DNA of 29,947 nt, taken from NCBI GenBank assembly GCA_005786775.1, contig SYDD01000171.1:1-29947 (forward strand), read 5' to 3'. The number at the start of each line of letters is the position of its first letter. Within the stretch, counting starts at the first letter, position 1. The position numbers and the translations under genes are program-made. This document shows positions 1 through 6,149 of the stretch, in pieces. The notes below the pieces were generated by a model. It made no database searches. It worked only from the letters and a program-made list of their open reading frames with translations, and was not told the DNA's origin. Source of the stretch: Opitutaceae bacterium (lineage in GTDB: Bacteria > Verrucomicrobiota > Verrucomicrobiia > Opitutales > Opitutaceae).

Positions 1-1509
1 ATCGAGTTCGAATACTGCTGCGTGCACGCCAGCTTTGCGCTCCGCGAGATCGGCTGCGAGAGCGTGATGGTAAATTCCAACCCGGAGACCGTCTCGACCG
101 ATTACGACACGAGCGACCGGCTCTACTTCGAGCCGCTGACGCTCGAGGACGTGCTTGAGATCTACCACCAGGAGGGCTGCTCCGGGGCCATCGTGCAGTT
201 CGGGGGCCAGACGCCCCTGAACCTCGCCACCGCGCTCAAGGCCGCCGGGGTGAACATCATCGGCACCTCGCCCGAGAGCATCGAGGCGGCCGAGGATCGG
301 AAGCTGTTCGCCGCGATCCTGCGCGACCTCGATCTGCGCCAGCCCGCTAACCGCATTGCGCTCACCGAGGGCGAGGCCCTCTCCGGCGCCGCAGAGATTG
401 GCTACCCCGTCCTGCTGCGCCCGTCCTTCGTACTCGGCGGCCGCGGGATGTTCATCCTCTTCAGCGAGGAGGAGCTCAAGGGTGTGGTGCGCCAAGTCTT
501 CGATGTGATGCCGGGCAAGCCAGTGCTGATCGACAAGTTCCTCGAGGACGCGATCGAGCTCGATGTGGACTGCATCAGCGACGGCGAGATATCGGTGATC
601 GGCGGGATGCTCGAGCACATCGAGTACGCCGGCGTCCACTCCGGCGATGCCGCGATGGTCATGCCGCCGCACACCCTTGGCGCGCCGATGCTCGAGACCG
701 TGCGAGCTGCCACCCACGCGCTCGCCAAGGCGCTGAGGGTGGTCGGCCTGATGAACGTCCAGTTCGCGATCAAGGACGACCAGCTTTACGTACTCGAAGT
801 TAACCCCCGCGCCTCCCGGACCGTGCCGTTCGTGGCTAAGGCCATCGGCGTGCCGCTGGCCAAGTTGGCCGCGAAGGTGATGGCGGGCGCCAAGTTGCGC
901 GACCTCGGCTTTACCCGCGAGCTCACCCCGCGTCATTGGTGCGTGAAGGAGGCCGTGTTCCCGTTCGTGCGCTTCCCCGGCGCCACCATCGCTCTCGGTC
1001 CGGAGATGCGCTCCACGGGCGAGGTGATGGGCCTCGACGAGGACCTCGGCGTCGCCTTTGCCAAGGCCCAAGCTGCCGCCAAGCCTGGGCTCCCGACCTC
1101 CGGGAACGTGTTCCTCTCGGTGAAGGACGCCGACAAGCCCCGCGCGGTTGGGCTCGCGCGCGAGCTGGCCGCGCTCGGGTTCACCATCCACTCCACCGGC
1201 GGCACCGCCAAGGCGCTCGCCGACGCCGGGGTCGCCGTCCGCAAGATCGCCAAGCTCCAGGAGGGGCGGCCCACCGCCATTGACCTGATCAAGAACGGCG
1301 AGATCCAGCTCGTGATTAACACGCCCGCTGGAATGATCCCCCGCCGCGACGAAAACGCGATCCGCGCGGCCGCCCTCGCCCGCAACGTGTGCATCATGAC
1401 GACCCTCACCGGGGCCGCCGCAGCCGTGCAGGGTATTCGCGCGCTCCGGGAGAAGCACGTCGGCGTACGTCCGATCCAGCGCTACCGCGGCAACGTTGTC
1501 CCCGTCTGA
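1..1509 (+). CDS. carB: Carbamoyl-phosphate synthase large subunit, C-terminal half (partial at window start)
   Basis: CarB makes carbamoyl phosphate from bicarbonate, ATP and glutamine-derived ammonia for arginine and pyrimidine synthesis in the cytoplasm. The frame is open from base 1, so the true start lies upstream; an internal GTG at 22 is not the start. The first residues (IEFEYCCVHASF, then the VNSNPETVSTDYDTSDRLYF block) are the hallmark opening of the second ATP-grasp half. ATP-grasp signatures follow: LLRPSFVLGGRGM around residue 140, the ELDVDCISDG block around 185-195, and LEVNPRASRTVPFVAKA around 265. Roughly the last 130 residues (VFLSVKDADK onward, with STGGTAKAL) are the MGS-like allosteric domain that binds UMP or ornithine in homologues. 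About 502 residues are visible, close to half of a typical 1070-residue CarB. The stop codon is 8 bases before purU, which suggests co-transcription. Confidence 0.97.
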   Translation: MEFEYCCVHASFALREIGCESVMVNSNPETVSTDYDTSDRLYFEPLTLEDVLEIYHQEGCSGAIVQFGGQTPLNLATALKAAGVNIIGTSPESIEAAEDRKLFAAILRDLDLRQPANRIALTEGEALSGAAEIGYPVLLRPSFVLGGRGMFILFSEEELKGVVRQVFDVMPGKPVLIDKFLEDAIELDVDCISDGEISVIGGMLEHIEYAGVHSGDAAMVMPPHTLGAPMLETVRAATHALAKALRVVGLMNVQFAIKDDQLYVLEVNPRASRTVPFVAKAIGVPLAKLAAKVMAGAKLRDLGFTRELTPRHWCVKEAVFPFVRFPGATIALGPEMRSTGEVMGLDEDLGVAFAKAQAAAKPGLPTSGNVFLSVKDADKPRAVGLARELAALGFTIHSTGGTAKALADAGVAVRKIAKLQEGRPTAIDLIKNGEIQLVINTPAGMIPRRDENAIRAAALARNVCIMTTLTGAAAAVQGIRALREKHVGVRPIQRYRGNVVPV

Positions 1510-1517
1510 GGCCGCGG

Positions 1518-2369
1518 ATGGCCCCCGCGACCCTCATCGCTCTCCTCCACGGTCCCGACCAGCCCGGCCTAGTCGCCCGGGTCGCCGGCTGGATCTTCGC
1601 CCGCGGGGGAAACATCCTGCACGCGGATCAGCATCGCGACCAGGAGGCGGGGGTGTTCTTCCAACGGATCGAATGGGTCCCCGCTGCCGGCCCCGACACT
1701 GCCGCCGGGGCCGAGTTTACCGCCTTTGCCGCTACCCTAGGGATGCAGGCGCGCCTCGTCTCCACCGCCCGCCGCCAGCGCGTCGTACTCTTCGTCTCGA
1801 AGGCCGACCACTGCTTCCATGACCTGATCCTCCGGTGGCGGGCCGGGGACCTGCCCGGCGACCTCGTAGCCGTGGTGGGCAACCACCCGGACCTCGCCCC
1901 CGCCGCCGCTGGCTACGGGCTCCCCTTCCACCACGTGCCCGTCTCGCCCGAGGGCAAGACCCTTGCCGAGGCCCGCCAGCTCGAGCTGTTGCGCTCGGCC
2001 GGCGCCGACCTAGTCGTACTCGCCCGGTATATGCAGGTGCTCTCGGCGGATTTTCTCGGACGCTGCGGGGCGCCAGTGATCAATATCCATCACTCGTTCC
2101 TGCCCGCCTTCGCGGGCGGCCGGCCGTCCCATCCGGCCCCCTCGCGCGGGGGGAAGCTGATCGGCGCCACCGCCCACTACGCCACCCGCGATCTCGATGA
2201 GGGCCCTATCATCCACCAGGACGTTGCCCGGGTGACGCACCGCCACGGCGTGGACGACCTCGTCCGCCGTGGGCGGGACCTTGAGCGGCTGGTGCTGGCC
2301 CAAGCCGTGCGCTGGCACCTCCAGGGCCGCGTCCTGGCCTACGGTAACAAGACCGTTGTCTTCGACTAG
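1518..2369 (+). CDS. purU: Formyltetrahydrofolate deformylase PurU
   Basis: PurU hydrolyses 10-formyl-tetrahydrofolate to formate and THF. It balances the one-carbon pool and supplies formate to PurT-type purine synthesis. The 283-residue protein matches family length. Residues 1-80 form an ACT domain (LLHGPDQPGLVARVAGW at the start). The rest is a formyltransferase fold with the catalytic Asn/His in INIHHSFLPAF and the Asp in TRDLDEGPII. I chose the ATG at 1518, 8 bases after carB, because it starts directly at the ACT domain; the longer frame would overlap carB by about 120 bases. One loop is odd: after the catalytic His the usual KPYHQAYxRGVKLIG stretch reads RPSHPAPSRGGKLIG, so the Tyr and Gln usually seen there are changed. 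Its position just upstream of a formyl-THF-using ArnA-type gene may be coincidental. Confidence 0.93.
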   Translation: MAPATLIALLHGPDQPGLVARVAGWIFARGGNILHADQHRDQEAGVFFQRIEWVPAAGPDTAAGAEFTAFAATLGMQARLVSTARRQRVVLFVSKADHCFHDLILRWRAGDLPGDLVAVVGNHPDLAPAAAGYGLPFHHVPVSPEGKTLAEARQLELLRSAGADLVVLARYMQVLSADFLGRCGAPVINIHHSFLPAFAGGRPSHPAPSRGGKLIGATAHYATRDLDEGPIIHQDVARVTHRHGVDDLVRRGRDLERLVLAQAVRWHLQGRVLAYGNKTVVFD

Positions 2370-2444
2370 CCCGGTCCGTTTCCGGCATTTACACCGCCGC
2401 CGGCCTTTGCCTTGCTCGTACGTTCAGACCGTTCCCTCGCGCCT

Positions 2445-3185
2445 ATGACCACGCCCGCCTCCCCCGCCCCGAATCCGCCCGCCGGTGACGATCGCAACCT
2501 GGTTGCCGCGGCCGCGTCGCCCGCGGTAACCTTCGAGGATCGGGTCCGTTCCTTCTGGACCGGCAACCGCAACGTCATCACTGGACTCTGCGTCGGGATC
2601 GCCCTAGCGATCGTGGCCAAGGGCGGCTGGGATTACCTGCAGGGCCAGCAGGAGTCAGGGGTCGTGCAGGCCTACGCGGCCGCGGATTCCTCCGACAAGT
2701 TGAAAGCGTTTGCCGCCGCCCACGCCGGACACGCCCTCGCGGGCGTCGCCCAGCTGCGCTTGGCAGACGAGGCTTACCAGGCCGGCAAGGCCGCCGATGC
2801 CGCCGCGCTCTACCAGCAGGCCGCCACCAAACTGAAGGGTGATCCTCTTGCGTCCCGTGCCCGGATGGGCCGCGCGGTGGCCCAGCTGGCCGCAGGCCAG
2901 GCCGCGGAGGCTGCCGTCGCGCTGAAGGGACTGGCCGATGACTCCTCCCAACTGAAGGCCGTGCGCGCTGAGGCCGCCTACCACCTCGCCAGCCTCGCCG
3001 TTGAGGCCAAGAATGCCGACGAGGCCCAGCGGCTTGTCGATCAGCTGATGCAAATCGACGTATCCAGTCCCTGGACCCAGCAGGCGATGATGCGCCGCGC
3101 CTCGCTGCCGGCGACCCCCGCCCCCGCCGCCTCGGCTCCGGCCCCCGCCGGCGCCGCGGTCGAAGTGAAGTTGCCGGGCAAGTGA
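2445..3185 (+). CDS. Membrane-anchored TPR-like protein (YfgM/TPR_21 type)
   Basis: This 246-residue protein has a disordered Ala/Pro-rich cytoplasmic N-terminus (1-40), one hydrophobic anchor around residues 45-65 (NVITGLCVGIALAIVAKGGW), then alanine-rich helical repeats resembling tetratricopeptides (residues about 70-220), and an Ala/Pro tail. The layout matches YfgM-like proteins, which in E. coli sit at the SecYEG translocon and assist periplasmic protein folding. Here the role is only inferred from architecture. The ATG at 2445 was preferred over an earlier in-frame start at 2412 because the shorter form begins at a plausible MTTPAS and leaves a 75-base intergenic space after purU. The next gene starts 16 bases downstream. 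In many bacteria yfgM sits beside bamB or der; neither is here. Confidence 0.72.
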   Translation: MTTPASPAPNPPAGDDRNLVAAAASPAVTFEDRVRSFWTGNRNVITGLCVGIALAIVAKGGWDYLQGQQESGVVQAYAAADSSDKLKAFAAAHAGHALAGVAQLRLADEAYQAGKAADAAALYQQAATKLKGDPLASRARMGRAVAQLAAGQAAEAAVALKGLADDSSQLKAVRAEAAYHLASLAVEAKNADEAQRLVDQLMQIDVSSPWTQQAMMRRASLPATPAPAASAPAPAGAAVEVKLPGK

Positions 3186-3201
3186 GCCTCCGCGACGGCT
3201 G

Positions 3202-4104
3202 ATGCGGCCCCGCATCCTTTTCTTCGGCTACAGCGAGGTGGGGCACGATTGCCTTGCGCTGCTGCTGGAACGGGGTGAGCACGTGGTCGCGCTGGTCACC
3301 CACGAGGACCAGCCCGGCGAGAAGATCTGGTTCCGTACCCCGGCGCTTGCCGCCCGGGAGCGCGGAGTACCCATTTTCACCCCGGCGAACGTCAACACCC
3401 CGGAGTGGCGCTCCCGCCTCGCGGAGCTCCAACCGGATCTGATCCTGTCGGTTTACTATCGTCAGATGATCGGCACGCGGATCCTCGCCCTCGCCCGGCT
3501 CGGCGCCTGGAATATCCACGGCTCCCTCCTGCCGCGCTACCGTGGCCGCGCCCCGATCAACTGGGCGGTCCTCCACGGTGAGCCCCGCATCGGGATGACG
3601 CTCCACCGGATGATCAACCGCGCCGACGCCGGGGCCATCGTGGACCAGGAGGGCGTCGACCTCGGTCCCCGCGATACCGCGGAACAGGCCTTCCGGCAGG
3701 TCCTGCCCTGCGCCCACCGGATCCTCGCCCGACAGATCGACGCGCTGCTCGCCGGAACGGCGCCCGAGACTCCGCAGGACGAGACACTCGCCACCACCTT
3801 CAGCGGCCGCCGACCCGAAGATGGCCGCATCGATTGGCGGCAGTCCTCCCGCGCGATCTTTAACCTCATCCGCGCGGTCACCGATCCCTACCCGGGTGCC
3901 TTTACCGACGTGGGGCCTGCCCGGTTAATGGTTTGGTGGGCCGAGTCCGCCCCGCGTCCCCCGGGGACCGCGGCCATGGCCCCCGGCTCTGTGCTTACCC
4001 CCGAGCCGCTCCTCGTCGCTACCGGGGACGGCGCGCTGCTCCTCACCCGCACCGAGTGGCGCGGCGCCCCGATCCCCGCGCTCGTCGCCGGCTTCCAGCT
4101 CTGA
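3202..4104 (+). CDS. UDP-4-amino-4-deoxy-L-arabinose formyltransferase (stand-alone ArnA N-domain)
   Basis: It is expected to transfer formyl from 10-formyl-THF to UDP-L-Ara4N, an intermediate of the lipid A aminoarabinose pathway. The 300-residue protein aligns along its whole length with the N-terminal domain of E. coli ArnA. It carries the catalytic Asn and His in WNIHGSLLPRYRGRAPINW (about residues 110-128), the catalytic Asp in RADAGAIVDQ (about 141-150), and the ArnA-like THEDQPGEK and SVYYRQMI segments. The C-terminal DPYPGAFT and LLVATGDGALLL segments match the ArnA OB-like subdomain. The protein stops exactly where ArnA would continue into its dehydrogenase, and the next gene encodes that half 34 bases downstream. 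A different 4-amino-sugar formyltransferase is possible, but the similarity and context favour Ara4N. Confidence 0.88.
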   Translation: MRPRILFFGYSEVGHDCLALLLERGEHVVALVTHEDQPGEKIWFRTPALAARERGVPIFTPANVNTPEWRSRLAELQPDLILSVYYRQMIGTRILALARLGAWNIHGSLLPRYRGRAPINWAVLHGEPRIGMTLHRMINRADAGAIVDQEGVDLGPRDTAEQAFRQVLPCAHRILARQIDALLAGTAPETPQDETLATTFSGRRPEDGRIDWRQSSRAIFNLIRAVTDPYPGAFTDVGPARLMVWWAESAPRPPGTAAMAPGSVLTPEPLLVATGDGALLLTRTEWRGAPIPALVAGFQL

Positions 4105-4138
4105 ATCGCGCGGGCGCCTCCCCGCGTTCCTCTTCCCC

Positions 4139-5176
4139 ATGCCCCTCAAGGTCCTCATCCTCGGCGCCAACGGCTTCATCGGCAGCTCCCTCACCCGCGC
4201 CATCCTCGAGCGCAAAGACTGGGAGGTGTACGGGATGGACATCGGCTCCCACAAGCTCGAGGACAGCCTGGGCCACCCCCGCTTCCGGTTCGTCGAGGGC
4301 GACATCACCATTAACCGCGAGTGGATCGAGTACCACGTCAAGAAGTGCGACGCCGTGATCCCGCTGGTGGCGATCGCGAACCCGGTCCAGTACGTGAAGG
4401 ATCCGTTGCGGGTCTTCGAGCTGGATTTTGAGGCGAACCTCGCGGTCGTGCGCCAGTGCGTGAAGTACCGGCGCCGGATCATCTTCCCCTCCACCTCCGA
4501 GGTCTACGGGATGTCACCGGACCGTGAGCTCGACGAGTCCTCCAGTCCTCTCGTTTACGGCCCGATCGAGCGCCAGCGGTGGATCTACGCCTGTTCCAAG
4601 CAGCTGCTCGACCGGGTCATCTATGCCTACGGCGTGCGCGACGGCGTCGATTACACGCTCTTCCGGCCGTTCAACTGGATCGGCCCGAAGCTCGACGACG
4701 TGCTGGAGCCGAAAGAGGGCAGCTCGCGGCTCTTCACCCAGTTCATCTCCAACGTGCTCTTCGGGAAGCCGCTGCAGCTCGTGGACGGCGGGCGGCAGAC
4801 GCGGTCCTTCACCTACATCGACGATGGCATTGATGCCCTGCTGCGGATCATCGAGAACCGAGGCGGCAAGGCGTCGCGCCGGATCTTCAATCTAGGCAAC
4901 CCGCGCAACGAGGTGAGCGTCGCGCGCCTCGCGCGGCTGATCATCGCGGCTTGCCGCGAGTACCCGGCCATCCGCAAGCGAGCCGAGGCCGCCCGGACGG
5001 TGGTCGTGCGTTCGGAGAAGTATTTTGGGCCGTATTATCAGGACATCCGCAAACGGGTGCCGGCGATCACCGCGGCCCGGAAGCAGCTCGGCTGGAATCC
5101 ACGCGTCGACCTGCCCACCGCGATCCGGCGCACGCTCGACTACCACCTCGCGCACCAGGATTACCGGCTGGAATAA
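4139..5176 (+). CDS. UDP-glucuronate decarboxylase/4-dehydrogenase (stand-alone ArnA C-domain)
   Basis: This is an NAD-dependent short-chain dehydrogenase/reductase, expected to oxidise and decarboxylate UDP-glucuronate to UDP-4-keto-pentose, the first committed step of L-Ara4N synthesis. The 345 residues follow the C-terminal domain of E. coli ArnA closely: Rossmann motif GANGFIG near residue 9, IEYHVKKCDAVIPLVAIA near 62-80, FPSTSEVYGM with the Glu tied to decarboxylation, YxxxK as IYACSKQLLDRV, FRPFNWIGPKLD, and YQDIRKR retaining the Arg equivalent to ArnA R619. It lies 34 bases after the formyltransferase and 9 bases before the ArnD-like gene, so the three form one transcription unit. UDP-xylose synthase is a related alternative, but the retained ArnA-specific residues argue against it. 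Confidence 0.9.
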   Translation: MPLKVLILGANGFIGSSLTRAILERKDWEVYGMDIGSHKLEDSLGHPRFRFVEGDITINREWIEYHVKKCDAVIPLVAIANPVQYVKDPLRVFELDFEANLAVVRQCVKYRRRIIFPSTSEVYGMSPDRELDESSSPLVYGPIERQRWIYACSKQLLDRVIYAYGVRDGVDYTLFRPFNWIGPKLDDVLEPKEGSSRLFTQFISNVLFGKPLQLVDGGRQTRSFTYIDDGIDALLRIIENRGGKASRRIFNLGNPRNEVSVARLARLIIAACREYPAIRKRAEAARTVVVRSEKYFGPYYQDIRKRVPAITAARKQLGWNPRVDLPTAIRRTLDYHLAHQDYRLE

Positions 5177-5185
5177 AGTCCCGCC

Positions 5186-6103
5186 GTGCGCCTCGCCCTC
5201 AAAGTAGATGTCGACACCGACCGCGGCACGCGCGAGGGCGTGCCCCGACTGGCGGCGGAGCTGCGGGCGGCTGGCATCCCGGCGTGTTTCCTGTTTTCGC
5301 TCGGTCCCGACCAGACCGGCCGCGCCGTCACGCGCGTGTTCCGTCCTGGTTTCCTTGCCAAGGTTTCCCGCTCCAGCGTGGTCGGGATCTACGGTTGGCG
5401 AACGCTGCTCAACGGGACGGTCTTGCCTGCGCCCCACATCGGGCGGCGCAATGCAAACGTGATGCAGGCGGTGCGCGATGCGGGCTTCGAGGTTGGGATC
5501 CACTGCCACAATCATTACCGCTGGCAGGATCACCTCGCGCGGATGTCGGCGCCGGAGGTGACCGCCGAGTTCGGCGCGGCGCGCGACGAGTTCCGGCGGA
5601 TTTTCGGGTGCGAGGCGCGCACGGCCGGGGCCGCGGGCTGGCAGAGCAATGCCCACAGCCGCGCGGCCTACGACGCCGCGGGGCTGCTGTACGCGAGCGA
5701 TTCCCGCGGCGCTGAACCTCACTTCCCGCGGCTGGACGGTCGGGTTTTCCGCACGCTCGAGCTCCCGACCACGCTCCCCACCTTTGACGAGCTGATGGGC
5801 CGCCCGGAGTTTCCCGACGCGGCGATTCCCGGCCACTGCTGCGCGCTGCTGCGGCCGGACCGTCTCAACGTCTTCACGCTGCACGCGGAGATCGAGGGGA
5901 TGGGCCGGCCGGAACTGTTCCGCGCCTTTCTCCAAGGCTGCCGTGCGCGCGGGGTGCAGTTCGTGCGCCTCGACGAGGCCGCCCACGAGCTTCTCGCTGC
6001 GCCGGAGCGGATTCCCGTGTGCGATCAGGTCGCCGCGCCGATCGACGGCCGCAGTGGGCTCGTCGCGACGCAGGGTCCGGTCTTCGCGCGCGCCGCGGGT
6101 TGA
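5186..6103 (+). CDS. arnD: ArnD-like 4-deoxy-4-formamido-L-arabinose-phosphoundecaprenol deformylase
   Basis: ArnD removes the formyl group from undecaprenyl-phosphate-L-Ara4FN at the membrane before transfer to lipid A. The 305-residue protein belongs to the NodB/polysaccharide deacetylase family and matches ArnD through the metal-binding DVDTDRGTREGVPRL (Asp8 and Asp10), FLFSLGPDQTGR, IYGWRTLLNGT, AAGWQSNAHS, DSRGAEP, LPTTLPTFDELMGRP and FTLHAEIEGM. The second metal motif reads HCHNHYRWQ where E. coli has HAWDHHAWQ: the HxxxH spacing is kept but flanking residues differ. The GTG at 5186 is chosen because the ArnD homology begins at that codon, 9 bases after the previous stop. The frame contains no obvious transmembrane segment. 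Partners ArnB, ArnC and ArnT must be encoded elsewhere if the pathway is complete. Confidence 0.87.
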   Translation: MRLALKVDVDTDRGTREGVPRLAAELRAAGIPACFLFSLGPDQTGRAVTRVFRPGFLAKVSRSSVVGIYGWRTLLNGTVLPAPHIGRRNANVMQAVRDAGFEVGIHCHNHYRWQDHLARMSAPEVTAEFGAARDEFRRIFGCEARTAGAAGWQSNAHSRAAYDAAGLLYASDSRGAEPHFPRLDGRVFRTLELPTTLPTFDELMGRPEFPDAAIPGHCCALLRPDRLNVFTLHAEIEGMGRPELFRAFLQGCRARGVQFVRLDEAAHELLAAPERIPVCDQVAAPIDGRSGLVATQGPVFARAAG

Positions 6104-6149
6104 CCTGCGCGGCCCGCCGCGGCCATCCTTGGGCCTCGTTCTGGAGCTT

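Noticed and set aside
5..14. GTTCGAATAC resembling a tRNA T-loop (GTTCGAATC)
   Set aside because: It is codons of carB (EFEY) with no acceptor or anticodon stem around it.
2578..3717. Long minus-strand frame of 379 codons across the TPR protein and formyltransferase genes
   Set aside because: The translation is Arg/Pro/Gly-rich low complexity, typical of the antisense of high-GC genes, and both plus-strand genes have firm family matches.
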